A stretch of 49,108 bases of DNA. Origin: an uncultured Oscillospiraceae bacterium. Lineage in GTDB: Bacteria; Bacillota; Clostridia; Oscillospirales; Ruminococcaceae. This document shows, piece by piece, positions 15,761-29,216 of the stretch. Position numbers and translations under genes: made by a program. The notes beneath the pieces are model-generated. The model saw nothing but the letters and a program-made list of their open reading frames with translations. It was not told the origin of the DNA and searched no databases. Position 1 is the first letter of the stretch. The number at the start of each line of letters is the position of its first letter. The stretch spans positions 1 to 49,108 of the forward strand of contig CAJUMS010000013.1 in the NCBI GenBank assembly GCA_910587465.1. Reading direction: 5' to 3'.

Positions 15761-17848
15761 TTAATCATTCTGCTTTCTTTTGGACATAATGCCCTCGGCA
15801 ATGTTCTTCGGAACCTCGATATAGCTGTGCGGCTCCATAACGTACTGACCGCGTCCCTGTGTCTTGGAGCGGAGATCGTTTGAGTAGCCAAACATCTCTG
15901 ACAGCGGAACAAGAGCGGTGATCTGCTCCGTACCGAAACGCGATTCCTGACCCTGGATCTGTCCGCGGCGCGAAGTCAAGTCGCCGATAACCGTACCCGT
16001 ATAATCGGACGGACATACGACAACGACTTTCATAATCGGCTCGAGAATGATCGAGCTTGCCTTTCTGAGCGCTTCCTTGATAGCCATAGAACCCGCAATC
16101 TTGAACGCCATTTCGGACGAGTCTACCTCGTGGTAGGATCCGTCGTACAGCGAGACCTTAAGATCTACAACGGGATAACCCGCGAGAACGCCCGCATTCA
16201 GCGCGCCCTGGATACCTGCGTCAACAGCGGGGATAAACTCCTTCGGGATCGCGCCGCCGACTACGTCATTGCTGAACTCATAGCCCTTGCCGCTCTCGTT
16301 AGGCTCAACGCGGATCTTTACGTGACCGTACTGACCCGAACCGCCCGACTGACGCTTGTACTTCATATCAACATCGGCATTGCCCGTAATGGTCTCCTTG
16401 TAGGCAACCTGCGGTGCGCCGACATTAGCCTCTACCTTGAACTCACGCAGAAGTCTGTCTACGATGATCTCGAGGTGCAGCTCGCCCATACCCGCGATAA
16501 TGGTCTGACCTGTCTCCTGGTTCGTCCAGGTCTTGAAGGTCGGATCCTCTTCTGTAAGCTTTGCGAGACCGATAGCCATTTTCTCCTGACCTGCCTTGGT
16601 TTTAGGCTCAATAGCCAGATCAATAACAGGCTCGGGGAAGTCCATGGACTCGAGAATGATCGGGTGAGCGGGATCGCAGAACGTATCGCCCGTAGTAGTA
16701 TACTTAGTACCTACAACTGCCGCGATATCTCCGCACGGACATGCTTCGATGTCCTGTCTGTGGTTGGAATGCATCTGCAGGATACGTCCCATACGCTCAT
16801 TCTTATCCTTGGTGGAGTTGAGGACGCTCGTACCCGCTTCAACAAAACCGGAGTAAACTCTGAAGAAGCAAAGCTTACCAACAAACGGGTCTGTAGCGAT
16901 TTTGAATGCAAGAGCGGAGAACGGCTCCTTATCGCCGGGATGACGCTCCTCCTCCTCGCCGGTATCGGGGTTTGTACCCTTGATAGCGGGGATATCGAGA
17001 GGCGACGGCATAAAATCGACGATAGCGTCGAGCAGCTTCTGAACGCCCTTGTTTCTGTAAGAAGTACCGCAGCATACGGGAACAAACTTGTTGTCGATCG
17101 TACCCTTGCGTATAGCCTTCTTGATCTCCTCTGCGGTGAAGTCCGTGCCCTCGTTCTCAAGGTAGCGCTCCATAAGGTCGTCGTCGAGCTCGGCTACCTT
17201 TTCAAGCAAGTTTGCTCTGTACTCCTCGGCTTTGTCCTTCATATCCGCGGGAATCTCCTCGACACGCATATCCTTGCCGAGGTCGTCATAGTAGATATCG
17301 GCATTCATCTCAATAAGGTCGATAATGCCCTTGAAGTCCTGCTCAGCGCCGATAGGGAGCTGAATCGGAACAGCGTTGCACTTCAGTCTGTCGTGCATCA
17401 TATCCACTACGTTATAAAAGTTCGCGCCCATAATGTCCATCTTATTTACATAAGCCATTCTGGGTACGTGATAGTTGTCCGCCTGACGCCAAACTGTTTC
17501 GGACTGCGGCTCAACGCCGCCCTTTGCACAAAATACAGTGACAGAGCCGTCAAGCACTCTCAGAGAACGCTGAACCTCAACAGTGAAGTCAACGTGTCCG
17601 GGAGTATCGATAATATTGATACGGTGCTCTTTCCAGAACGCGGTGGTAGCGGCGGAGGTGATAGTGATACCTCTCTCCTTCTCCTGATCCATCCAGTCCA
17701 TCGTGGAAGCGCCCTCGTGCGTCTCACCCATTTTGTAGTTGACGCCCGTATAGAACAGGATACGCTCCGTGGTGGTGGTTTTACCCGCGTCGATATGAGC
17801 CATGATACCAATATTACGTGTCATTTCAAGAGAAACGTCTCTTTTCAT
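15761..17848 (-). CDS. fusA: Elongation factor G
   Basis: Translocation GTPase, 695 residues from ATG 17848. GGAGG lies 5 bases upstream of that codon, and the N-terminus MKRDVSLEMTRNIGIMAHIDAGKTTT carries the P-loop (AHIDAGKT). DTPGH and NKMD follow at the expected spacing. Third gene of the str operon. Confidence 0.98.
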   Translation of the reverse strand: MKRDVSLEMTRNIGIMAHIDAGKTTTTERILFYTGVNYKMGETHEGASTMDWMDQEKERGITITSAATTAFWKEHRINIIDTPGHVDFTVEVQRSLRVLDGSVTVFCAKGGVEPQSETVWRQADNYHVPRMAYVNKMDIMGANFYNVVDMMHDRLKCNAVPIQLPIGAEQDFKGIIDLIEMNADIYYDDLGKDMRVEEIPADMKDKAEEYRANLLEKVAELDDDLMERYLENEGTDFTAEEIKKAIRKGTIDNKFVPVCCGTSYRNKGVQKLLDAIVDFMPSPLDIPAIKGTNPDTGEEEERHPGDKEPFSALAFKIATDPFVGKLCFFRVYSGFVEAGTSVLNSTKDKNERMGRILQMHSNHRQDIEACPCGDIAAVVGTKYTTTGDTFCDPAHPIILESMDFPEPVIDLAIEPKTKAGQEKMAIGLAKLTEEDPTFKTWTNQETGQTIIAGMGELHLEIIVDRLLREFKVEANVGAPQVAYKETITGNADVDMKYKRQSGGSGQYGHVKIRVEPNESGKGYEFSNDVVGGAIPKEFIPAVDAGIQGALNAGVLAGYPVVDLKVSLYDGSYHEVDSSEMAFKIAGSMAIKEALRKASSIILEPIMKVVVVCPSDYTGTVIGDLTSRRGQIQGQESRFGTEQITALVPLSEMFGYSNDLRSKTQGRGQYVMEPHSYIEVPKNIAEGIMSKRKQND

Positions 17849-17963
17849 AAATTCCTCCGTAATATGCCAGCTCAAGAATTAAACGCCGCAGAGTTTCGTA
17901 CGGTGAAAAATACTCGCGCACAAAAATCCGCAAATGTTTGATTGAGCTAAACGGCGTTTAATT

Positions 17964-18434
17964 TTACCACTTAAAGTGTGCAAATGCCTTGTTAGCCTCT
18001 GCCATCTTATGTGTATCGTCGCGCTTCTTGCACGCTCCGCCCTGATTGTTCAGTGCGTCGCAGATCTCGTTTGCAAGTCTTTCTTTCATCGTCTTTTCGC
18101 TGCGGTCACGGCTGTACTTGGTTATCCAACGCAAGCCGAGAGTGCGGCGTCTTTCGGGACGAACCTCCATAGGAACCTGGTAGGTCGCACCGCCGACACG
18201 TCTTGCTTTGACCTCAAGTTGGGGCATAATGTTCTCCATTGCCTCCTCAAAAGCCTCAAGCGGCTCCTTGCCGGTCTTTTCGGCAACGATCTCAAACGCG
18301 CCGTAAACGATCTTCTGGGCTACGCCCTTCTTTCCGTCAAGCATGATGTTGTTGATAAGTCTTGTTACCAACTCCGAACCGTAAAGCGGATCCGGCAGAA
18401 CCTCACGCTTGGGGACATTACCTCTTCTTGGCAC
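17964..18434 (-). CDS. rpsG: Ribosomal protein S7
   Basis: 156-residue 30S assembly protein that binds the 16S rRNA 3' domain. N-terminus MPRRGNVPKREVLPDP and the VGGATYQVPMEVRPERR segment are typical. The start is GTG 18434, with AAGGAGGG 7-8 bases upstream. Followed by fusA. Confidence 0.98.
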   Translation of the reverse strand: MPRRGNVPKREVLPDPLYGSELVTRLINNIMLDGKKGVAQKIVYGAFEIVAEKTGKEPLEAFEEAMENIMPQLEVKARRVGGATYQVPMEVRPERRRTLGLRWITKYSRDRSEKTMKERLANEICDALNNQGGACKKRDDTHKMAEANKAFAHFKW

Positions 18435-18460
18435 TTTAACTTCCCTCCTTACATTATTGT

Positions 18461-18480
18461 GGGGTCAATTAATGATCCCC
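18461..18480 (-). other. Hairpin just upstream of rpsG
   Basis: On the minus strand GGGG, a bulged A, TCA pair with TGA, CCCC. It lies about 16 bases before the S7 ribosome binding site. S7 autoregulates through the rpsL-rpsG spacer in E. coli; a similar role here is inference. Confidence 0.4.
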
Positions 18481-18530
18481 AATGAAATCATAGGTACTCG
18501 AAAGCGTTTCACTCCCGCTATCCAAACAAA

Positions 18531-18559
18531 AGGCAATGCTTTATCGCTAAATAATGCCT
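18531..18559 (-). other. Hairpin with GCGA tetraloop in the rpsL-rpsG spacer
   Basis: Minus strand AGGCA ... TTTA, GCGA, TAAA ... TGCCT, with an internal loop (TTA opposite GCAT). The GNRA-type loop and position in the spacer suggest an RNA-level role such as S7 binding or mRNA processing. Confidence 0.4.
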
Positions 18560-18585
18560 GTTTGACAGCTTTTCAGGAATTGAAA

Positions 18586-19011
18586 TTATGCCTTCTTTCC
18601 TGCCTTCGGACGCTTTGCACCATACTTGGAGCGTCCCTGCATTCTCTTGTCAACACCCTGAGCGTCGAGAGTTCCTCTTACGATGTGGTAACGCACACCC
18701 GGGAGGTCCTTAACACGCCCGCCTCTGATGAGTACAACGGAGTGCTCCTGCAGTTTGTGTCCGATACCGGGGATATACGCCGTTACCTCATAGCCGTTGG
18801 AGATCTTGACTCTGGCCACCTTTCTCATAGCTGAGTTAGGCTTCTTGGGAGTCTGAGTTCTTACAGCGGTGCAAACTCCGCGCTTCTGAGGAGAGTGCTG
18901 GTCGATCTGCTCCTTGTGGAGGGTATTCATACCCTTCTGGAGAGCCGGCGCCTTGGATTTCTTTGTGGAAACCTGACGGCCCTTACGAACAAGCTGATTA
19001 AACGTAGGCAC
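18586..19011 (-). CDS. rpsL: Ribosomal protein S12
   Basis: 141-residue decoding-centre protein; N-terminus MPTFNQLVRKGR and the conserved KKPNSAMRK and PGIGH segments are present. The start is GTG 19011, with GAGG 9 bases upstream. The lysines at the classical streptomycin positions (KKPNSAMRK, and the later region) look normal. The C-terminus has a slightly longer basic tail. First gene of the str operon. Confidence 0.98.
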   Translation of the reverse strand: MPTFNQLVRKGRQVSTKKSKAPALQKGMNTLHKEQIDQHSPQKRGVCTAVRTQTPKKPNSAMRKVARVKISNGYEVTAYIPGIGHKLQEHSVVLIRGGRVKDLPGVRYHIVRGTLDAQGVDKRMQGRSKYGAKRPKAGKKA

Positions 19012-19096
19012 TATTTTTCACCTCTTCCTTAAATATAAATTATTCCGTGTATTATTATTTCCTCTTATAGAAAAATATACTAACACACATTTATAA

Positions 19097-19125
19097 ATTA
19101 TATAGTAAAAAGCGGCGTTTGTCAA
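19097..19125 (-). promoter_or_regulatory. Promoter of the rpsL-rpsG-fusA operon
   Basis: TTGACA (19125-19120), 17 bases, TATAAT (19102-19097) on the minus strand: full consensus. The -35 box lies inside the descending arm of the rpoC terminator. Confidence 0.9.
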
Positions 19126-19158
19126 GGCTTTTTTCAAAACTTTGTGACAACCGCCGCT
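19106..19158 (-). terminator. rpoC terminator, overlapping the str promoter
   Basis: Minus strand AGCGGCGGTTGTCA pairs with TGACAAACGCCGCT (13 of 14 pairs) around a 20-base loop, followed by TTTTAC. Its 3' arm doubles as the -35 box and spacer of the next promoter. Confidence 0.82.
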
Positions 19159-19206
19159 AAAAATTATTTAGAAAATTTGCTTTTTGTGCATTTTAACAAA
19201 CACCGA

Positions 19207-22200
19207 TCAAGCATTCTCATTGTCTGTGATGCCGTTGTTGGCCTCCATATTGGAAACTGCCTCGATATTGACGTTTATTTCATCGTCTATATGACCTTCA
19301 AGCTCGGCAGCGAGAGCCTCCTGCTCCGCCTTTGCCTCCGCTTCGGCAGCAGCCGCGGCCGCCTCCTCCTGCGCTCTGAGTCCCGTACCCGCGGGAATAA
19401 GCTTACCTATTATGATGTTCTCCTTAAGACCCGTCAGCGGATCAACCTTGCCGCGAATAGCCGCCTCGGTGAGTACCCTGGTGGTCTCTTGGAACGAGGC
19501 GGCGGACATAAAGCTGTCGGTCGCCAGAGACGCCTTTGTGATACCGAGCAGTACGGGCTCGCAGGTCGGCATTTCAATCGTTTCACCTTGTTCCGCGCGT
19601 TCTTTCAGCTCATCGCATATCGCGACGTATTCGTTCTTTCCTACTACCGATCCTGCAAGAAGCGTGCTTTTTCCGGGTTCGATGATCCTTACCTTGCGCA
19701 TCATCTGACGTACGATCACCTCAATGTGCTTGTCGTTGATATCAACACCCTGTTGACGGTATGGCTTCTGAACCTCGCTGATAAGGTAGTCTTGAACAGC
19801 CTTTTCGCCCTTTACGGCAAGAACATCCGGTGGGTTGATAGAGCCCTCTGTCAACGGATCTCCCACCTCAACGCGGTCGCCGTCCTGAACCTTCGGACGG
19901 TATCCGAAGGGTACGGCATACGCCTCCTCGGTGCCGTCATCGGCAGTAATTATAGCGTGACGCGTTTTCTTGATCTCCTCGAACCTTACCGTGCCCGCAA
20001 CTCTCGTGATGATCGCCGCATTCTTCGGATGACGGCTCTCGAACAGCTCCTCAACACGCGGAAGACCCTGTGTGATATCGTCCGCGCCGACAACGCCGCC
20101 CGTATGGAAGTTACGCATCGTAAGCTGTGTACCGGGCTCGCCGATAGACTGCGCTGCGATAACGCCCACTGCCTCGCCCTTGGTGATCAGCTGACCGTTC
20201 GCGAGGGAAGCGCCGTAGCACTTAGCGCACACGCCGTTTCTCAGCTCGCAAGTAAGCACAGAGCGCACCTTCACTCGTTCAACGCCCGTTTTAACTATTT
20301 TTGCCGCGTCACTGTCCGTGAGTAGTTTATCTCTGGATATGGTAAACGAACCGTCGGGTGCGGTGAAATCGTCCGCAAGAAAGCGTCCGACAAGCCTCTC
20401 GCCGAGCTTTTCAATAAGCTCGCCGCCCTCGCGTATCTCGTATACCTCAATACCGTTGGTCGTTCCGCAGTCGTCGCCGCGGATAATTACCTCCTGCGAT
20501 ACGTCGACAAGACGTCTCGTCAGATATCCCGAGTCGGCAGTACGGAGCGCTGTATCGGCAAGTCCCTTACGTGCGCCGCGCGAGGAGATGAAATATTCGA
20601 GGACGTTCAAGCCCTCACGGTAATTCGCTCTGATAGGCATCTCTATAGTCGCGCCAGAGGTATTCGCGATAAGTCCGCGCATGCCGGCGAGCTGCCTTAT
20701 CTGTGCGTCCGAACCACGTGCGCCCGAGTCCGCCATCATGTAGATGTTGTTATAATGGTCGAGATTGTTGGTAAGCGCAGTCGAGACCAGTTTTGTCGCG
20801 TGCTCCCAGGTGTCGATAAAGTTCTTTTTGCGTTCGCTGTCGGAAATAAATCCGCGTGAGAACTTCTTGTTCATATCGGCTATCTTTTCGTCCGCCTGCT
20901 TGATTATCTCGGCTTTCTGCGGGGGAATCTCGGCGTCACAGACAGCAACGGTGATACCCGAGCGAGTAGAGTACTTATACCCCATAGCCTTGATCTTATC
21001 AAGCACCTGTGCGGTGGTAGCAGTACCGTGTATTTTCAGGCAGCGGTCAATGATTTTTCCGAGCTCCTGCTTTCTTACCTTAAAACCTATCTCATAATCC
21101 AATTGATGATCCGGATCGCTTCTGTCAACGTAACCAAGATCCTGCGGGATATGTTCGTTGAAGATGATACGTCCCGCCGTAGTAGGTACTATTCTTGTAA
21201 TAACGGTATCGCCCAGATCCTTTGTAACGCGTACCTTTATAGCCGCGTGAATGGTGATTATACCGTCCTGATAAGCCATTATAGCTTCGTTAGCGTCACG
21301 AAATACCTTGCCCTCGCCCTTTTCGCCCGCCTTGTCAATTGTCAAATAGTACGAGCCGAGAACCATATCCTGTGTGGGAACGGTAACTGGTTTTCCGTCG
21401 GAGGGCTTGAGCAGGTTCTTTGCGGCGAGCATAAGAGTTCTCGCCTCTTCCTGCGCCTCGTTGGAGAGCGGGAGGTGGACTGCCATCTGGTCGCCGTCGA
21501 AGTCCGCGTTGAATGCGGTACAGCACAGCGGGTGCAGCTTGATAGCGCGTCCCTCTACCAGAATGGGCGAGAACGCTTGAATACCCAATCTGTGCAGTGT
21601 AGGTGCACGGTTAAGCAGTACGGGATGATCCTTGATAACGTTTTCAAGCGAATCCCAGACCTTATCGTCCGCGCGCTCAACAAGCTTTTTAGCCTGCTTG
21701 ATATTCGGCGAAACGCCGTTCAGCACCAGATCGTTCAGCACAAACGGCTTGAACAGCTCCAACGCCATTTCCTTAGGCAGACCGCACTGATCCATTTTCA
21801 GCTCCGGACCTACGACGATAACCGAACGTCCCGAATAGTCAACGCGCTTACCGAGCAGGTTCTGACGGAAGCGTCCCTGTTTGCCCTTGAGCATATCGGA
21901 CAGCGATTTAAGCGGACGGTTGTTTGAACCCGTGTAGGCTCTGCCGTGCCTTCCGTTGTCTATCAGCGCGTCAACAGCCTCCTGGAGCATGCGCTTCTCG
22001 TTGCGCACGATAAGATCGGGCGCTTTTTTTGAGAGCAGGTCCTTAAGGCGGTTGTTTCTCATTACGACCTTGCGGTACAACTCGTTAAGGTCGGAGGTCG
22101 CGTAACGTCCTCCGTCCAGCTGAACCATGGGACGGATATCCGGCGGGATTACGGGAATTACGTCCAGTATCATCCATTCGGGGCGGTTTCCGCTGTTCTT

Positions 22201-22857
22201 GAACGCCTCAATAACGTCCAGTCTGCGCAGCAGTTTTACTTGCTTCTGACCCGCGGAGGTGGTCTCAAGCTCCGCTCTCAGCTCGTCCTCAAGAGCGTCA
22301 AGATCTATTTCGGTGAGCAGCTCCTTGATAGCTTCCGCGCCCATTCCCGCGCGGAACGTATCAATGCCCGAGTACTTCGAGGCGTACTGGCTGTACTCCT
22401 CCTCGGTAAGCAGCTGTTTCTTTACCAGACCCGTTTTCTCGCCAGGGTTGATAACTATATATTTAGTAAAATAAAGTACTTCCTCCAACTTTTTTGGGGT
22501 GAGGTCGAGCACCTGACCGATACGGCTCGGAGTACCCTTGTAGTACCAGATATGTGACACGGGAGCGGCAAGCTCGATGTGTCCCATACGCTCGCGGCGA
22601 ACCTTGCTGCGTGTTACCTCAACGCCGCACTTTTCGCAAATCTTTCCCTTAAAGCGTATTCTCTTGTACTTTCCGCAGTTACACTCCCAGTCCTTCTGCG
22701 GACCGAAAATTCTTTCGCAGAACAAACCGAATTTTTCTGGCTTTTGACTGCGGTAATTTATTGTTTCGGCACGCTGAACCTCGCCGTGCGACCATTCGCG
22801 TATCTGCTCGGGAGAAGCAAGTCCTATTTTCATAGACTCGAAAACACTAAAACTCAT
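19207..22857 (-). CDS. rpoC: RNA polymerase beta' subunit
   Basis: 1216-residue catalytic subunit. The N-terminal zinc site is visible (CNCGKYKR...CEKCG), and the magnesium-binding NADFDGDQM motif lies near residue 450. The C-terminus carries an Ala/Glu-rich helix (EEAAAAAAEAEAKAEQEA) and then a short acidic tail, an extension beyond the conserved core. GAGG 7 bases before ATG. It starts 46 bases after rpoB. Confidence 0.98.
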   Translation of the reverse strand: MSFSVFESMKIGLASPEQIREWSHGEVQRAETINYRSQKPEKFGLFCERIFGPQKDWECNCGKYKRIRFKGKICEKCGVEVTRSKVRRERMGHIELAAPVSHIWYYKGTPSRIGQVLDLTPKKLEEVLYFTKYIVINPGEKTGLVKKQLLTEEEYSQYASKYSGIDTFRAGMGAEAIKELLTEIDLDALEDELRAELETTSAGQKQVKLLRRLDVIEAFKNSGNRPEWMILDVIPVIPPDIRPMVQLDGGRYATSDLNELYRKVVMRNNRLKDLLSKKAPDLIVRNEKRMLQEAVDALIDNGRHGRAYTGSNNRPLKSLSDMLKGKQGRFRQNLLGKRVDYSGRSVIVVGPELKMDQCGLPKEMALELFKPFVLNDLVLNGVSPNIKQAKKLVERADDKVWDSLENVIKDHPVLLNRAPTLHRLGIQAFSPILVEGRAIKLHPLCCTAFNADFDGDQMAVHLPLSNEAQEEARTLMLAAKNLLKPSDGKPVTVPTQDMVLGSYYLTIDKAGEKGEGKVFRDANEAIMAYQDGIITIHAAIKVRVTKDLGDTVITRIVPTTAGRIIFNEHIPQDLGYVDRSDPDHQLDYEIGFKVRKQELGKIIDRCLKIHGTATTAQVLDKIKAMGYKYSTRSGITVAVCDAEIPPQKAEIIKQADEKIADMNKKFSRGFISDSERKKNFIDTWEHATKLVSTALTNNLDHYNNIYMMADSGARGSDAQIRQLAGMRGLIANTSGATIEMPIRANYREGLNVLEYFISSRGARKGLADTALRTADSGYLTRRLVDVSQEVIIRGDDCGTTNGIEVYEIREGGELIEKLGERLVGRFLADDFTAPDGSFTISRDKLLTDSDAAKIVKTGVERVKVRSVLTCELRNGVCAKCYGASLANGQLITKGEAVGVIAAQSIGEPGTQLTMRNFHTGGVVGADDITQGLPRVEELFESRHPKNAAIITRVAGTVRFEEIKKTRHAIITADDGTEEAYAVPFGYRPKVQDGDRVEVGDPLTEGSINPPDVLAVKGEKAVQDYLISEVQKPYRQQGVDINDKHIEVIVRQMMRKVRIIEPGKSTLLAGSVVGKNEYVAICDELKERAEQGETIEMPTCEPVLLGITKASLATDSFMSAASFQETTRVLTEAAIRGKVDPLTGLKENIIIGKLIPAGTGLRAQEEAAAAAAEAEAKAEQEALAAELEGHIDDEINVNIEAVSNMEANNGITDNENA

Positions 22858-22903
22858 TATATTACCTCGTTTTCATATTATCGGGCTTCCGACCCGTGTT
22901 TTC

Positions 22904-26770
<3,867 letters not shown>

Positions 26771-26849
26771 CGGCTTTAATCACTCCTTAATAAATAGCAC
26801 GGATTTTTAGGCAGAAATAGCCTATAACTCCATTATGATATATTTTAAT

Positions 26850-26878
26850 ATTTTACCACAAACGGAACAATTTGTCAA
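26850..26878 (-). promoter_or_regulatory. Promoter of rpoBC
   Basis: TTGACA (26878-26873), 17 bases, TAAAAT (26855-26850) on the minus strand, about 80 bases before the rpoB start. Confidence 0.88.
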
Positions 26879-26940
26879 GGGCAAATTTCAAAAAAATTTG
26901 TATAACCGCTAATTTCTCGAAAACATTCTCTTGACAGTGT

Positions 26941-27534
26941 TTAACTGAACAGGCGCTGTATCCACTCGTAGACCGCGAACTTGACAGTGATCTTCTGAGG
27001 TTTTCCAAATGTCTCGAGTACGCTTTCCGCGTTGTCATCCTTTTCGTGTTGCTCCGAGACGGCTGGCAGGCAGAGCTGCGGGAAAATCACGCACCACCAA
27101 TTATGCCCCTCGCCGCTGCCGAGCGTTATTCTGAGAGCAGTATACTCGCCCGCGGGGAGTATCAGGCGGTCGTACTCGCGGGTGGTAAAATACATATCGG
27201 TAAGCTCGGCTTTAGCGCCGTAGTCAAATCCGTGCTCCCGGAGAAACTCAGTGCAGCGGCGCTCGATTTCGGGGAGCAGCTCACGGGCATGTTCCTTGGC
27301 TGCGGAAAGATCTCCGCTTCCCGACAGCTCGCCGCCGTATTCCGCAAGCAGGAAGTCACGCAGCTCGAGTTTTACTGCCTGATCCTCTCCGCTGTCAGAG
27401 TTCGCGGGGATATGCAGCCGCAGCACCTCTCCGCGCACGTTTCCACAGTCCGCAGAAAATGTCTCGAACGCCGCGAATGTCAGCGAGATCACTATTCCAA
27501 TAATAAGTACAATAGTCATAAAAATGTCTTTCAT
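26941..27534 (-). CDS. spoIIR: Stage II sporulation protein R
   Basis: Forespore-made secreted signal that activates SpoIIGA processing of pro-sigma-E in the mother cell. 197 residues from ATG 27534 (AAAGGAG 6 bases upstream). One N-terminal membrane/signal segment (about 5-25) is followed by the family blocks LRLHIPANSDSGEDQ and GHNWWCVIFPQLCLP. No clear sigma-F promoter was established by eye. Its presence shows a sporulation pathway. Confidence 0.92.
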   Translation of the reverse strand: MKDIFMTIVLIIGIVISLTFAAFETFSADCGNVRGEVLRLHIPANSDSGEDQAVKLELRDFLLAEYGGELSGSGDLSAAKEHARELLPEIERRCTEFLREHGFDYGAKAELTDMYFTTREYDRLILPAGEYTALRITLGSGEGHNWWCVIFPQLCLPAVSEQHEKDDNAESVLETFGKPQKITVKFAVYEWIQRLFS

Positions 27535-27667
27535 ATTAAACTCCTTTGTTGTCAATAATACCCAAAAGATATACTTTAATTATTGGCGGATTTTTACAGC
27601 CTAAACAAAAGAACGATTGCTTTGCCGTAAAAATTGTGAAAGATATCACAAAATTACAAAAAAACGC

Positions 27668-27696
27668 TTGCATTATTTGCGGCTTTGCTGTATAAT
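27668..27696 (+). promoter_or_regulatory. Promoter of the hprK operon
   Basis: TTGCAT (27668-27673), 17 bases, TATAAT (27691-27696). A leader hairpin, TCGGGC ... GCCCGA at 27731-27749, ends just before the AAAGG ribosome binding site. Confidence 0.82.
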
Positions 27697-27763
27697 GGTA
27701 CTTGTAGAGTTGTTTCTAAAAATAAAATGTTCGGGCGCTAATTGCCCGAGAAAGGACATTGCT

Positions 27764-28735
27764 ATGCCCCTTGAGGAAATCACCAGGGAGTTTTCGTTCC
27801 CGCTCAGAAAATTGATCGACGAGTATAAACCCGAAATTCTTTATATGCCCGACAACGGAGAGAACCGTCTTATCTCAAACAACGATGTGAATCGTCCGGG
27901 ACTTCAGCTTGCCGGATTTTATGAATATTTTGACAACAAGCGCATTCAGGTCATGGGAAAAATGGAGAGCGCTTATTTACAGGGTCTTGAACCCGACGTC
28001 CGCAGAAAGCGTATTGAGGATTTGTTAAGTTATCGTTTTCCTGCGCTTATCATCACGCGCAACGAGGAAGTTTTCCCCGAAATGCTTGAAATGGCACCCA
28101 ACTACGAAATACCCATTATGCGCACGGAAGAGAACACCACCGTATTTATCTCCAAACTTATGGCGTTCCTGAATATGCAGCTCGCACCGAGGATAACGCG
28201 CCACGGAGTTCTTATCGAAATATACGGCGAGGGCGTGCTGATAATGGGCGAGAGCGGCGTAGGTAAAAGCGAGACTGCGGTCGAGCTTGTAAAGCGCGGT
28301 CACCGTCTTATCGCAGACGACGCAGTCGAGATACGCAAGGCTTCCAATATCACCTTAGTAGGCTCGTCGCCCGACAATATCCGCCATTTCCTTGAGCTGC
28401 GCGGTATCGGTATCGTAAACGCGCGTCAGCTGTTCGGCATCGGCTCGGTAAAGCTGTCCGAGAAGATAGACATGGTCGTTGAAATGGAGCTTTGGAACCC
28501 CGAAAAGACCTACGACAGAATGGGCGTCGACACGCACTATATGACCATCCTCGGCGTTAAAGTCCCGCTGCTGAATATCCCCGTTAAGCCGGGACGAAAC
28601 CTTGCGGTAATTCTCGAGGTAGCTGCGATGAACAACCGTCAGAAGAAAATGGGCTACAACGCGGCTAAGGATCTGCTCCGCCAGCTCGGTATGGACTCCG
28701 ACAGCGAGGAGATCATGTCCGATCTTAATTTGTAA
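27764..28735 (+). CDS. hprK: HPr kinase/phosphorylase
   Basis: Bifunctional enzyme that phosphorylates or dephosphorylates Ser46 of HPr, controlling carbon catabolite repression. 323 residues from ATG 27764. Walker A GESGVGKS at 162-169, the DDAV segment at 185-188 and the family signature LELRGIGIVN at 210-219 are all intact. The frame is open further upstream, but AAAGG 8 bases before 27764 and the family length favour this start. ptsH is not in the window. Confidence 0.95.
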   Translation: MPLEEITREFSFPLRKLIDEYKPEILYMPDNGENRLISNNDVNRPGLQLAGFYEYFDNKRIQVMGKMESAYLQGLEPDVRRKRIEDLLSYRFPALIITRNEEVFPEMLEMAPNYEIPIMRTEENTTVFISKLMAFLNMQLAPRITRHGVLIEIYGEGVLIMGESGVGKSETAVELVKRGHRLIADDAVEIRKASNITLVGSSPDNIRHFLELRGIGIVNARQLFGIGSVKLSEKIDMVVEMELWNPEKTYDRMGVDTHYMTILGVKVPLLNIPVKPGRNLAVILEVAAMNNRQKKMGYNAAKDLLRQLGMDSDSEEIMSDLNL

Positions 28736-29211
28736 TGAGATCGGTCGTTTTCGCGGGCTTTGACGGAGAGGACAATCCCGCGCGGCTCTTGGTCGAGCGC
28801 GTCTCCGCTCCTTGCCAAAAGGTAATTCTGCCTAATGATAACGCTCTTTCCGCCGCCCTAATGCGTGACGAGATTGCGCGAAGCCCTTTGACGGCGATAA
28901 TGACGGGTCAAAAGCCGTCAATTCGCTCGAAAATAGCGGTGGAGCGTTTTGCTAGAGCCGACTGCGGTATTCTCGAAACGGCCGTTGACTGCGGCAGGGT
29001 CGTGCGGTTCTTCCGTGAAAACGGCTACGACGCGTATAAGTCGTCGGGCGCGGGGAATTCGTATTGCAACGCGGTTTACGCGGAGGTGCTGAAAATATTT
29101 CCGCGCGGACTGTTTCTGCATATTCCTTTATTAAAAAACATCTCCGATTTCGGGGAGCTTGTAAAAGCTTTCGATAAATTTATTCGGCAATTTGATTTTG
29201 AACAGGAGTAA
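28735..29211 (+). CDS. Pyroglutamyl-peptidase I-like cysteine peptidase (family C15)
   Basis: 158 residues, shorter than typical Pcp (about 200-215). The C15 active-site layout is recognisable: GQKPSIRSKIAVE with Glu70, GNSYCNAVYAEVL with Cys111, and GLFLHIPLL with His129. The spacing Cys-His is about 18 residues, a little shorter than in classical Pcp. The start overlaps the hprK stop by one base (TAATG). Probably removes N-terminal pyroglutamate, though the reduced size leaves specificity open. Confidence 0.75.
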   Translation: MRSVVFAGFDGEDNPARLLVERVSAPCQKVILPNDNALSAALMRDEIARSPLTAIMTGQKPSIRSKIAVERFARADCGILETAVDCGRVVRFFRENGYDAYKSSGAGNSYCNAVYAEVLKIFPRGLFLHIPLLKNISDFGELVKAFDKFIRQFDFEQE

Positions 29212-29216
29212 TTCAT

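Noticed and set aside
16130..17941. 603-codon plus-strand open frame over fusA
   Set aside because: Antisense shadow of EF-G.
19144..20325. 393-codon plus-strand open frame over rpoC
   Set aside because: Antisense shadow of the beta' subunit with no recognisable domain or ribosome binding site.
27535..27640. Sigma-F promoter for spoIIR
   Set aside because: Expected from biology, but no convincing paired -35/-10 match was found by eye.
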